From NCBI RefSeq assembly GCF_945859685.1, contig NC_079148.1:138443133-138507132 (forward strand): DNA of 64,000 bases. Reading direction: 5' to 3'. A program made the translations under genes and the position numbers. This stretch comes from Eupeodes corollae (taxonomy: Eukaryota; Arthropoda; Insecta; Diptera; Syrphidae). Shown here in pieces: positions 1 to 10,801 of this stretch. Each line of letters begins with the position of its first letter. Within the stretch, counting starts at the first letter, position 1. Under the pieces are notes generated by a model that was not told the DNA's origin, searched no databases, and was given only the letters and a program-made list of their open reading frames with translations.

Positions 1-1296
1 ACATTGCGTATAAGATCCTCTCTGCCGTATTATGTGAACGTCTGAAGCCATTCGTCAACAACCTGATTGGTCCTTATCAGTGTGGCTTCAGACCAGGAAA
101 GTCCACTATCGACCAAATATTCACATTACGGCAGATCTTGGAAAAAACCCAGGAGCTTCAAATCGATACCCACCATCTCTTTATCGATTTAAAGACGCAT
201 ATATCATAGCATCTATAGGGAAGAGCTCTACCGAGTAATGTCCAGTTTTGGCATCCCTGTCAGACTTATCCGTTTGTGCAGAATAACGATGGAGAATGCA
301 CGATGCTCTATCAAGGTCGGAAAAGATCTTACCGATGCATTTGATGTCAAAAAAGGTTTTAGACAAGGCGATGCACTGTCATGCGACTTCTTCAACATCG
401 TTCTGGAAAGAATTGTGCAACAATCAACCGTCAACACTAAAGGCACAATCTTCCAAAGGTCCATCTTATTACTTGGATACGCAGATGATATTGACATAAT
501 TGGAAGATCAAAGCGTGATGTCAGTGGATCGTTTTTGAGCATTGCGACAGAAGAGAAGAAGATGGGTTTAGTGGTCAATGAGGGCAAGTCCAAGTATATG
601 CTGTCATCAAAAAAGGACACTGAACGACGAGGTCATGGACAAAACGTGGACAGCTATAACTTTAAGGTAGTTAAGGACTTTGGCTACCTAGGCACCGCTA
701 TTAATACAGACAACGACACCAGCGCTGAAATCAAACTGAGAATAACTCTTGCAAATCGCTGCTTCTTTGGGCAAAGAAGGCAATTGAGAAGTAAAGTCCT
801 CTCTTGAGCATCTAAAATCACCATCTATTAGACACTCATCATCCCGGTTCTCATTTATGGCATTGAGGCCTGGACCCTGTCAAAGAAAGATGAGAGTGTC
901 TTAGGATGCTTCGAGAGAAAAATTCTTCGGGTGATTTTTGGTCCCGTATGCATAGATAGAGAATGGAGGAGAAGATATAATGACGAACTGTACGGGCTGT
1001 ACAGCGACACTGACCTAGTTAGCAGAATTAAAGTCCGGCTTAGATGGCTAGGTCATGTAGAGCAGATGGACATCAACGCTCCAACCCGGAAGGTCTTCGA
1101 ATCCAATCCCGAGGGACGGTGCAGTAGAGGAAGACCGCTACTCAGGTGGCTCACCCAGGTGGGAGAGGACCTCAACCAACTTGGCGTGCGAAACTGGAGA
1201 CAGCTAGCTAGGAATCGAGCTAGTTGGAGACGCATGTTGGTTGAAGCCCAGGTCCGCCCTGAACTGTAGCGCCACTTTAAGTAAGTAAGTAAGTTA
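1..1296 (+). mobile_element. RTE-like non-LTR retrotransposon copy A, 3' part
   Basis: The window opens inside the reverse transcriptase of a non-LTR element. Reading + from base 1, RT finger motifs (NIAYKIL, QCGFRPGKSTIDQ) lead into motif A. The frame breaks near 190-200, where the better copy D reads FIDFKAAYDSI. Motif B (FRQGDALSCDFFN) and the catalytic YADD (GYADDIDIIG) follow in an open frame at 238-807, then a C-terminal region with WLGHVEQMD and SRGRP at 931-1269. Nonsense codons lie at 805-807 (TGA where copy D has CGA) and 829-831 (TAG). The coding end is followed by a very short 3' UTR and a TAAG tandem tail (about 1280-1296). Where compared, it is about 97% identical to copy D. Clade assignment to RTE or a near relative rests on the APE-RT layout, short 3' UTR and microsatellite tail. 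It is a dead copy. Confidence 0.88.
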
Positions 1297-3972
1297 CAGA
1301 TTGATTTTTCCCCCAATGGAAAACACATGATCCCAAATTTAAAAATACTCAAAGAACACAGCCATTGAGATACAAATGCAATATTAATGGTACCAACATT
1401 TGACAACGAAATCACATAAGATCCATTCGAGACCCATATACATAAATGACGAAAATCCAACCGTAGTAAGATTCTACTTAAACCTTTATCGGTAGTATTC
1501 ATACTGCGGATATTGTTTTTGTTGTTCGTATAAAATCCTACTTTACTTTTGATAGATTTTCCAACAAAACACGGGTAAAGTAATTGATTCTTATACAAAT
1601 TCTCTACAGCAGATTTTTGTCAATGGAAGCAATATTGCATTTACAAAATTATTATTAATTATTATATTATATTTATACAAAAAGCGTAAAAATGATTGTA
1701 TTTCCAAATGATCAGCGAAAAAATCTGATAAGAAATAATCATGTTTCGAACTAGTTATAAGAATCTATACATTATTTTTTTCGATTACTCGAATAATTTG
1801 AATCCTTTATTATGCTCTTTGTTTAGGGACCTAATGGAGTATGATACATTTTTAAACCTTACACCTCTGCCCCAATATACATGTAAAGGTACAAAGATTT
1901 AATATGCAATACGTCCGTATCCTGGACATGATAATAAAGATATCACCGTAAATTACTGAAGCGAATTATTTATTTCCTGTTAAGTTGATGGTGGTGTAAA
2001 TGAAATGACATTCGTTAACCATTTAGATACTGATGTATACCACCAAGTCGTATTGGAATTGGAATCTATGCTTCGTGTTTTGGGTTTTTCGTGTTAAACC
2101 TTCGCTTAATGGGAATGTTGTCAGTAACTTTTTTAGAAAGTTAGACGAAAAAAAAACAACACGAATTGAAATGTTTTTGAGAGGGAGTTTTATCGTCAAT
2201 CTATCTACTTAACGGATCGAAATTGAAATGGATTACCTCCAGTTAAGCAACCACCTTACCACACAGCACCTCACAGCACAGCACAACTACAAACCAAACA
2301 AACCGACCAACTCAACTCAAGCGATTGAATTGCGCGAGGACTGATGAATAGTCGTCTTCTAAAAATAGCTTAAATAAGTATCTTTACGTGGAAATGTGGT
2401 CTATTTGGTGTTTAAATGGAATGATGAAATTTTATCACTTCATTTTGTTTGAAAATTGTTTAATATCAACTATGCTATATTTTATACAAACACATATATA
2501 TACATATCTATCTATTTAACAAAATCTATTGATACTAAATTTTACTTTGATATAAGATAGAAAGGTGAAAAGTAAAAATAAAGGGTTATTTAATGTAATA
2601 GTATGGGATTTAGGTATAGATATTGCATTCATTGTGGTTAATTTAAAAAGAAAATACCTTAATCTTAAGGACTTTCTACGAATTTACACATTTTTAATTA
2701 CAAATTTCCAACAATCCAATTATGATTCTTATATTTTGTTGTTGTTTATAATTAAGGGTCAGAGGAATATTGTTTTTGTTTTATATACCATTTTAATGAT
2801 AGATAGGTCGAAAGTTAAAGAAATTTCTTTAATGAAATTTAAGGGAGGAATAAAATGGGATAGTCAATTAATATCTCCTTAACAGAGGAAATTTTTCTGG
2901 TCTCGGAATATAAGTACATGGTGGTACATTATATTTAATTTAATATATACGAGTATCTTCAGAATGAAGTTTCGGTTGATGAAAAACAATCAAAATGTTA
3001 ACTACTCAAAAATGGTACATCTTAAAAATTGTTGCAAGTTTTTTCACCACTCGACCAACCCGACGGACTGAATATACATGCATATATTTAAAACAATATT
3101 TAAAGCAATATTGGATTTTCGAAATTTTCGGTAGCTCAGCTCTTGATTACAGTGGGTGACAGGAAAATTTTTAGTGGAAGATTACCAAAACCGAGAGCTG
3201 AAGATTAGTCTTCAAATCAAGTTACAACATAAAAGAAAGGTTTTGTTTTCCAGATGGGAAATTTAAGTTATGTTTTATTGTTTGAAAATCTTTGGCCGCA
3301 ACCGGGATTCAATACCAGGATCTTTTATAGAAAAGAAAGATACAAATTGAATTATTAAGATTGACGGAAGGTCAATTCTCGATAGATGTATGGCAAACAA
3401 AAAGAAAAAGTATGAATATTATAAAAAAAACCGATAAAAGAAATCACTCTAAGAAATTATTTCAACAAGCAAACAAAATTAAAAGCGTAAACGCTTCCCG
3501 TAATATCGTTTAATTAAGACTTCGACTCGAAGGTCAAAAGAACGAATTAGACACAATGGAAAGACAAGAAAAAAAATCAATATTCTTAGTAAAAAATAAA
3601 ACACTATACCTACTTTTTGACTTCCACATTAGCTTTCTTACCCCAAATTTTGTTCCACAGCAGAACAGAATTTTCAAATCAATAAAAAAAAAAAACTTAA
3701 AAAACAGTCGTACAAAAAAAAAAATACGTTACGTAGGTCTTTAAATGTTTCCTCCACACAATTTTTCGATCGTCTTTTAGCTTTGGCGCAATCCAAAAAG
3801 TGCCATTAATATGTCGAGCTTGACCCTTCCGGCTACTTGCCCTCAGACAATCCTCTCTGATCTAATGTGTGGTGAACGATCTGTCTCGGCCCGCACCTTC
3901 CTCCATCCATAAGATTGGGTGTGCGACCGAGAAGTATACTTTGTGATGGGTTATGTTGGCATGAATCTACTA
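1297..3972. other. AT-rich stretch without recognised genes
   Basis: I see no convincing coding region. The two open frames here (2565-2882 and 3556-3744) are low-complexity, rich in K, I, N and L, and match nothing I know. About 2240-2340 is richer in C and A (CACAGCACA-type runs). A moderately GC-rich stretch without recognisable function lies at 3780-3960, just before the Tc1-like element. Confidence 0.5.
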
Positions 3973-4593
3973 AAGGGTGATTTTTTTGAGGTTAGGATTT
4001 TCATGCATTAGTATTTGACAGATCACGCGGGATTTCAGACATGGTGTCAAAGAGAAAGATGCTCAGTATGCTTTGACATTTCATCATGAATAGACTTACT
4101 AACGAGCAACGCTTGCAAATCATTGAATTTTATTACCAAAATCAGTGTTCGGTTCGAAATGTGTTTCGCGCTTTACGTCCGATTTATGAGCTACATAATC
4201 GACCAAGTGAGCAAACAATTAATGCGATTGTGACCAAGTTTCGCACTCAGTTTACTTTATTGGACATTAAACCAACCACACGAATGCGTACAGTGCGTAC
4301 AGAAGAGAATATTGCGTCTGTTTCTGAGAGTATTGCTGAAGACCGTGAAATGTCGATTCGTCGCCGTTCGCAGCAATTGGGTTTGTGTTATTCGACCACA
4401 TGGAAGATTTTACGCAAAGATCTTGGTGTAAAACCGTATAAAATACAGCTCGTGCAAGAACTGAATCCGAACGATCTGCCACAACGTCGAATTTTCAGTG
4501 AATGGGCCCTAGAAAAGTTGGCAGAAAATCCGCTTTTTTATCGACAAATTTTGTTCAGCGATGAGGCTCATTTCTGGTTGAATGGCTACGTAA
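3973..4593 (+). mobile_element. Tc1/mariner-superfamily transposon, 5' part, cut by gap
   Basis: A TA dinucleotide at 3971-3972 precedes AAGGGTGATTTTTTTGAGG, which has the look of the terminal inverted repeat of a Tc1-like element. The transposase frame opens 113 bases further on. Everything from base 4594 is hidden by the gap. The sequence after the gap (from 4794) does not continue a transposase, so the 3' half and the right terminal repeat are missing or were never joined to this copy. The element boundary on the left is inferred from the TA target and from resemblance to this class of elements in flies. Confidence 0.8.
4086..4593 (+). CDS. Tc1/mariner-like transposase, N-terminal 169 codons
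   Basis: Enzyme that cuts and pastes the transposon at TA sites, acting in the nucleus as a DNA-binding DDE/D recombinase. The frame is open from ATG 4086 to the gap without a stop. An N-terminal helix-turn-helix (NEQRLQIIEFYYQNQCSVRN, residues about 6-25) is followed by a second DNA-binding segment (MSIRRRSQQLGLCYSTTWK, about residues 80-98). The first catalytic aspartate is in FSDEAHFW (D159). The other two catalytic residues would lie in the gap. Since the visible half has no lesion, this copy is probably young, but its activity cannot be judged. The ATG is favoured because the MNRLTNEQR start is typical of the family and lies just after the terminal repeat. Confidence 0.85.
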
Positions 4594-4793
4594 NNNNNNN
4601 NNNNNNNNNNNNNNNNNNNNNNNNNNNNNNNNNNNNNNNNNNNNNNNNNNNNNNNNNNNNNNNNNNNNNNNNNNNNNNNNNNNNNNNNNNNNNNNNNNNN
4701 NNNNNNNNNNNNNNNNNNNNNNNNNNNNNNNNNNNNNNNNNNNNNNNNNNNNNNNNNNNNNNNNNNNNNNNNNNNNNNNNNNNNNNNNNNNNN
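4594..4793. other. Assembly gap, 200 N
   Basis: Exactly 200 unknown bases, the size of a fixed-length scaffolding placeholder. The true length is not known. It interrupts the transposase gene and is followed within about 120 bases by a long microsatellite, a plausible reason for the break. Confidence 0.97.
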
Positions 4794-4911
4794 TCAACAC
4801 AAAGGTTTGGCATTTTGGGACGAAGACAGACAAACAGACGGACGCAATCGGAGACCCATTTGTTCGAAACTCTACCTTTGTTATGTTATATTTGATCAAA
4901 ATGTTGAGTTC

Positions 4912-5172
4912 GTATTTATATTTATATTTATATTTATATTTATATTATATTTATATTTATATTTATATTTATATTTATATTTATATTTATATTTATATTT
5001 TATATTTATATTTATATTTATATTTATATTATATTTGTATTTATATTTATATTTATATTTATATTTATATTTATATTTATATTTATATATATATATTTAT
5101 ATTTATATTTATATTTATATTTATATTTATATTTATATTTATATTTATATTCATATTCATATTTATATATTT
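4912..5172. repeat. Hexanucleotide microsatellite (TTTATA)n
   Basis: About 260 bases of TTTATA/ATTTAT hexamers with occasional pentamer and TATA interruptions. In two frames it reads as long Leu-Tyr or Ile-Tyr-Phe runs, which are artefacts of the repeat and not proteins. Such a tract is prone to slippage and to assembly error. Confidence 0.95.
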
Positions 5173-7649
5173 TTAATAAAACACCCAATTCAAATAAAAT
5201 AATTTAGAGTACGGGTTTTTCTGCATGACACGCTGTCAGAAACCACGAGCTTACGTTTTCACTTTTTTAATGAGAAATCATACAGAAAAATCAATACAAA
5301 TTCATTTCCACCCTCTTCTGGCCATTGAAATTGAAAGGATCAAAAGTAGTTCAAGTTTATTTTTAATCCTCTCATAAATAGGTCATAATTAAGTTAATTT
5401 TATTGGAAAAAATTCAATTGGTCTGAATCAACATAATTTTTTTTTTCGTATTTCACTTGGGAAGTAAAATTCAATTTGAATTTAATTTGTTGTTGAATTG
5501 CTAGGGGAATATTGTGGTATTTCCTGATTAATATTTTTTTGTAAATGATTAAATAGAACATAATTGTGAACTTTGAGTACTCAAAAGTGTGGAGGAATCC
5601 GCTTTTATATTCGTCAATATCATATTTTTTTTGCAAAAGAAATTGCCTTGAAATAATTTATATTTTGTGTAATATACAACTTATGTTTCTGACCACATTT
5701 CATTGGACATCGTCATATATACATATGCACTAATAATTAAATAATATTTATAATTATTGCATGAACTTATTTGTCTTTCATACCATCCTATAGATACATA
5801 GATAAGATATATTTACAAAACCAAATTAAAGCAATATTTTTTGTTTTATTATAATATTATGTTTATTGTATAGAGATATCAAAAATTTATAACTATTGAA
5901 CAATACCAATTAAAAAAAATATATTAATTATTTATTACCTAAGAATAAAAGACTTCGTAATTCAAACCTGATTAATATATAAATCGTCCTTCACTGCACA
6001 ATGTACATTAAAAAAAACTCAATAAGCAAAAAGAGAGATGTTTATTTTTTTTTTGTATTTTAAGTTTTTAATTTAAATTTTAAAAATAAATTCATAATTT
6101 GTTTTTTCTTTTTTGATTTAACAATAAAAAAGTATAAATCAATTGAAAAAATATGGAATCCATATAGAAGCTAAATACTATATGAAGAATTGTTATGAAT
6201 ATTAATTTTATGATTTGTATCTTTTATATAACCTATAAAAATGGTCTGTATAATGAAATCGTGTGATTGGATATTTTTTATACTTTTTTTGTGTTAAGTT
6301 TATTTGTTTTTTTTTTTTGATGAATTGACAAAATCATTTTTTGTTTTATATCTGACAAATAGTAAAAGCGGATTGATTTAGTAACTTAGCTACCATAATA
6401 TTTTTCTATCAAGGTTAACGATAAAAATAAATGAGGATGTGATTGCATACATAATATCGACTGATGAAACTATTCAATTTAAAATAATTATTTATAGACA
6501 AATTTCAAGGGAAAAAAGTATTATGCAAAAATATGAACAATGCGAAAATTCTACTATTGACATTCAGACTTTTTATACATTTCTAAGTATGAAATGTATG
6601 CTGCTATAAGCTTCAAAATATTTTACTCAAAATGTAGATGTAAAGCAAAATTAAGATGTTTTGCAGAAATATTCTTAATTTAAACAAAGTCACACTCGTT
6701 ATTGACAATACTTGTATGTAAGGTTTCCAGTTCATAAGTTAAGTGTTGGGTTTAAGTATGGAATTCCAAAAATCAAAATTTCAATAGACTAATTATAAAA
6801 ATATCGAAAATCCATTTCAGGTTTTAAGGATTCTGTTCGTTTTCCATAAAATTTTGATTGTGGTTAAAAATGTGTCCAGAAGGATTTTTTCATCTTAATA
6901 ATCTGCATCTAAATTTGTTTTAGATCGCTTAGAAATTGTTTTAAGGTTTTAAATGTTATAAATTATAACACCCCTCAGAAACATTAGTAGTTCGGGAAAA
7001 TCAATGCATCTACTAATCCTAAGTTACAAATTAAGAGCCCCCATTGAAAGTGGTTGAGGTTAAGGAAAGGAGCAGGTATACAACTCAAAACTTTAGGAAG
7101 TAATAATCGTAAAATATTATCTAAAAACTCCTTAAATTAATATTAAGTTAACAAAACAAGAACCAAAATAAATATTTGATGTAAAAGAGGAGAAAAGGAA
7201 AGTTGATAAACTTCTAGCAAAACTCACTTCTCAAAATGATGTTTTTTTTAAAGGTTTAGTTTGGTTTAGTTTATGCATCAAACAAAGTTACCATACGTAC
7301 TTAAGTGATTACTTGATAATATAATACATATAATTTAAAATTGTAAGCATTACCATCAGCAAAGTTATTTAGAATTAACAATACATTTGATTTGTTTAAA
7401 TATCTACTAACATTGTCGCAAACAGTATTTGTTTCTCTTTAACACCTGGATAACAGTGCGTAGACAGCATACACAATTCTATCATTAATCATTACATTAA
7501 TCCTAATTAGAGCTAAAATTTGTGAACAATTAATAGGCCACAAATAAACAAAACCTCTTTGAACTTTCTACGAATTTTAAAAAACAAAATACCAAGTAAT
7601 TTAAATATCGTTTCTTAGGTAGGAAGAAGGTTCGGCCGAGGCCGAAGCC
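5173..7649. other. AT-rich stretch without recognised genes
   Basis: Very AT-rich. Open frames are short and of low complexity (for example 5400-5636 minus). I saw no transposase, reverse transcriptase, RNA gene or clear repeat border here. Runs of T and A are frequent at 6000-6320. Confidence 0.45.
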
Positions 7650-7659
7650 TAAGGTTGCC

Positions 7660-8340
7660 TTTAACAACGTGGGCACATCTGCAATCACATCTGCACTAAC
7701 ATCTCTAAATGTAGAGAGTTCGCTTCAGGAGTTAATTCATTTAATGCTTACTATCAGAATAAATCAAGCTGGGCTACTCTTCTGGTAGACGATTCGTTAG
7801 TAGAGAGACACCGCCAGGTGGTGTTCTATCCCCTCTCCTCTTAATCCTGGTGGTGAATGAAACCCTAACTGATCTGGATGGGAAGGCTTCAGAGTGATAG
7901 CTTATGCAGACGACGTTGCTAAAGCAGTTTCAGGAAAGCATCTTAACATCATAAAAGAACTCTTACAAAATGCCTTGGCCAGACTAATACTTTGGGCTGA
8001 TCGGTGTGGACTGGGTGTTAACCCACACAAAACCGATCTGGTCTTATTATCGAGGAGTAACGAAATTCCATTGGACAACCCTCCCTATATTAAAGGAATC
8101 CAATTAAAATTCTCAGACGAGGCTAAATACCTAGGTCTTGTCTTAGACAAAAAACTTAATTGGAAACGCAACGAGCAGGAAAGAGTCAACAATAAAAGAT
8201 AAAGTCCAACGTTCAGCTTGAATATGTATAAGCAGATCGTGTCTGCGGCACTGGATACCTTGCTCTACTTAACACCTCTTGCCATATTAAGCAAACAAAT
8301 AGCTGCAAGTTCTTCTATTCGCCTCAAAGCTTAGTCGCAG
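7660..8340 (+). pseudogene. Reverse transcriptase fragment of LOA-like element
   Basis: Copies element RNA onto nicked chromosomal DNA in intact elements. The fragment starts within motif A (AFNNVGTSA), goes through LVVNETLTDLDG in one frame and then shifts by one base near 7880 into FRVIAYADDVAK, where YADD holds two catalytic aspartates. LGLVLDKKLNWK follows (8130-8162), then the frame breaks at about 8200 and the thumb (TLLYLTPLAILSKQIAAS) resumes at 8254. The N-terminal endonuclease and RT fingers are absent. The break at about 7650 is probably the point of 5' truncation at insertion or a later deletion. Confidence 0.82.
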
Positions 8341-8447
8341 TGAACTAACAAGAACACTCCCTAATTCTTAGGTATTTAGAATCAATTCTAAAGCACACAG
8401 CCTACAACATCCCCCAACTGCGAATCGCCAGAAACTTCCTGACTTCT

Positions 8448-9350
8448 ATGCCTCCCAGATCTTTTTGGGAGGATAGGACATTCCTAGAAGATGGGTCGAT
8501 CCATTTTTACACAGCTGGTTTAAAAACAAAAGAAGGGGTTAGTGGAGGTGTGTACTCTGAACGACTGAAATTAAGTCTCTCATTCTGCATTCCCAATAAT
8601 TGTAGCGTGTTCCAGGCGGAACTTTTTCTGATAAAAGAAGCCTTGTCTTGGCTCAAAGAAAACATAATATCAACATCTGATATCCGTATTTTCTCTGATA
8701 GCCAGGCCGCTATCAAATCTCTGGACACTGTCTCCACAAACTCCATAACAGTCCATAACTGTCGATCATCTCTAATTGAGATGGCGCAACAGTTTAATAT
8801 TCACCTTTGTTGGGTGCCGGGCCATAGAGACATTCCAGGTAACTGTAATTCAGATGACCTCGCCAGGAACGGTACAGTACAGCCCATCCTACCACGTTTG
8901 GCTAGTACTGGCATACCAGTCTCTACTTGTAAACTGCTGCTAATGCAACACGCTGTGAGGAGGGCAGGCACCAGGTGGAACAACATCCCCACGTGTCAAG
9001 TCACAAAAAACATCTGGCCAACACCGGATTTAAAACGTTCAAGGTGCTTGCTCTCTCTAAGCAGATCGCATATAAGCTCGATAATATTTGTCATAACCGG
9101 ACACTGTTTAATAGGAAAGCACGCCACGAGACTAGGCGTATTCTCAAATGACTTTTGCAGAAGCTGTATGGACGAGGAAGAGGAAGAAACGGTTCTTCAT
9201 CTTCTCTGCACATGCCCTGCTATGGCTTGAAACCGCAAGAATTACCTAGGAAAATTTCTCTTTAACGAAGTAAACGATCTAAATCATATCGGTATAATCA
9301 GCCTCTCACGTTTCGTAAGGTACTCAAGCTGGTTGCATTGAGCTTAGGAG
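8448..9350 (+). pseudogene. RNase H and C-terminal zinc-knuckle region of LOA-like element
   Basis: An open frame of 260 codons with an RNase H fold. A degenerate DGS...Y..G start (LEDGSIHFYTAG) is followed by FQAELFLIKEAL with the conserved Glu, FSDSQAAI with a conserved Asp, and WVPGHRDIPGN with the His-bearing motif. The last Asp region is altered to NSDDLAR. RNase H removes the RNA template strand during target-primed reverse transcription. C-X2-C...H-X4-C (CRSCMDEEEE...HLLCTC) near the end is the usual C-terminal finger. A TGA at 9228-9230 interrupts the frame; homologous reading continues for about 110 bases. Confidence 0.83.
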
Positions 9351-9458
9351 GAAGCCTCAAGATTCATGTGGTATCACAATGGGCCATTAAACTGGCCTAA
9401 CTGTGTCCGTTTCAATCTTGGACAGCTACTATAACCTAACCTAACACTAGCTGACTCG

Positions 9459-9476
9459 GCCACGCTTTGCCGTGGC
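9459..9476 (-). repeat. Helitron 3' terminal hairpin
   Basis: Stem GCCACG/CGTGGC with a 6-base loop, 8 bases from the CTAG terminus. It is the transposition terminator-like hairpin that defines Helitron 3' ends. Confidence 0.85.
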
Positions 9477-9759
9477 TAACGTTTTTTCACATTAAACATT
9501 GTTGTAAACTTTTTAAGGGACACGGTAGGAGCAAAAGCAAAAATCAATGCAAAAGAATTGAAATTAAATTTTTGAATTATTTTTTTTTTTATTCGAACTT
9601 GTAACAAATGAATTGAAAATAAAAAGTTTTTCGTAAAAAATAACATGTGACAGTTACATTTATAAATCAGGGTAATTTAAAATCTTCTAACTATTATATT
9701 TATTATTTTGAACTATTAATTCTATTAAGTTCAATTTATTTTAGCTCTAATCGGCGCAC

Positions 9760-10503
9760 AATATTTTTTGTTAACCTGTCTTTCGGTAACACAAATAAGT
9801 TCAAGGGTTTTCCTACACATAAACATGAAACATATAGAGCCTCATTAGAAAAACATGAATTTTAATAGTCTAAGCCACAAATAGACATTGTTTGGTCTTG
9901 GGACTTATTTCTGGTCATGGAATTACAAACTGTAACCTTCTTAAAGGTATCGTAGAATCTGGCGGTATCATTGGAATACTTGGCAACAGGACCACTTTAC
10001 TTAAACTTTCCAGTTTAATGGTTGCTTCAAGAATATTTCCGGTGATCTTTTTTGATAACCAATTTTTAATGGAAGATTATGTGGTGGCATTCCATGTACT
10101 CGTATGTACATCTAGTGGACTTAAAAATTCAATTGGAATATTTATATTATCATTTTTAATAACAACAGTATCAATTGTTTAAGAGACATCAGATTATTGC
10201 CTGGTAAGAACTGTTGTACCCAGAAGTTAATTTCATCAACATCAACATTTTTGTTGTTACCAATATTTCGAAATTGTTCGGAAAATATTTGTTCTTATGG
10301 ATCAAAATAATTTTTGCAATCATACGCTCATTTTATCACTTCACCATAAGAATTATTGTCTTAACCATGCATTAATCTTATTCGCGAAAGTAAAGCGAGG
10401 TATAACTGATAAGGTCTAGCAGACAAAAGATACCACCACCGAAAAGTTTATCATTGCCGTTTAAATCTTGAATAGTTTTATGCAATGCTTCGAGTGAATA
10501 TTT
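9760..10503 (-). pseudogene. Helitron helicase C-terminal remnant
   Basis: Reading the minus strand in shifting frames gives, in the proper order for a Helitron helicase: SLEALHKTIQDLNGNDKLFGG (10497-10435), a decayed Walker B region where GDFRQ would stand, VIPRFTFANKINA (about 10410-10370), NDP.EQIFSEQFRNIGN (about 10310-10260), LSPLDV (10120-10100), ATIKLESLSKVVLLPSIPMI (about 10025-9970), RRLQF (about 9945) and VGKPLNLFVLP (about 9815-9780). Several stops and frameshifts are present. Intact proteins of this type unwind DNA for rolling-circle transposition. No uninterrupted reading longer than about 50 codons remains. Confidence 0.78.
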
Positions 10504-10801
10504 TTGGGTCAATGTGTAATCAACTCATCCCAAATTACAATTGAACTCTTCAGCTAAAAAAACCGTCCATCTATTGTATACTTACTCAATCCAGTCAACA
10601 GATGCTGCCATCTATTACAATCGTTTGGAACTAACAGTTAATAATAGCAGACAAATAATTTATAAATTGTGATGCAAGCTGTATTATCTTTCAAGCTAGA
10701 TCAAACTGAACACGGTGTACAAATTTAATTAAAATCGGTTAAGTAGTTTAGGAGACCATCGCGGTTAAACAACGTGATACGTTATTTATATAATATTAAG
10801 A

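Larger units (their letters stand above)
7650..9446 (+). mobile_element. LOA-like non-LTR retrotransposon, 5'-truncated, decayed
   Basis: The 3' half of a non-LTR element of the LOA group (or a near relative in the I superfamily). In order: RT with AFNNV (motif A region, about 7656), ALTSLNVESSLQEL, TPPGGVLSPLL (motif B), AYADDV (motif C), a thumb segment (AALDTLLYLTPLAIL, about 8248), an RNase H domain (8448-8870), and a zinc-knuckle-like CRSC...HLLCTCP. Past the last stop, the reading continues as NRKNYLGKFLFNEV and SLSRFVRYSSW up to about 9340. The element ends in a short 3' UTR with CCTAA-type tail repeats (9431-9446). RNase H after RT is typical of this group. Multiple frameshifts and stops show it is dead. 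Confidence 0.85.
9447..10801 (-). mobile_element. Helitron, 1355 bp, both ends preserved, helicase decayed
   Basis: On the minus strand the element begins with TC (at 10801) after a flanking A (10802) and ends with CTAG (9450-9447) followed by a flanking T (complement of 9446). That is the A|T insertion rule of Helitrons. Twelve bases before the 3' end lies a hairpin, GCCACG-(6)-CGTGGC. There are no terminal inverted repeats or target duplication. Internally, on the same strand, remnants of the Helitron PIF1-type helicase are readable (separate entry), which fixes both class and orientation. The replication-initiator (Rep) part is absent, so this is an internally deleted derivative. It sits directly against the CCTAA tail of the LOA-like element. 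Confidence 0.85.

Noticed and set aside
4807..5202. Open frames of 97-131 codons made of Leu-Tyr or Ile-Tyr-Phe repeats
   Set aside because: They are translations of the TTTATA microsatellite in several frames, partly joined across the gap, and not genes.
9431..9446. CCTAA repeats resembling the insect telomere repeat TTAGG
   Set aside because: Only two to three units, at the exact 3' end of a LOA-like LINE where such tails are usual; a similar short run near 32455 also has no telomeric context.
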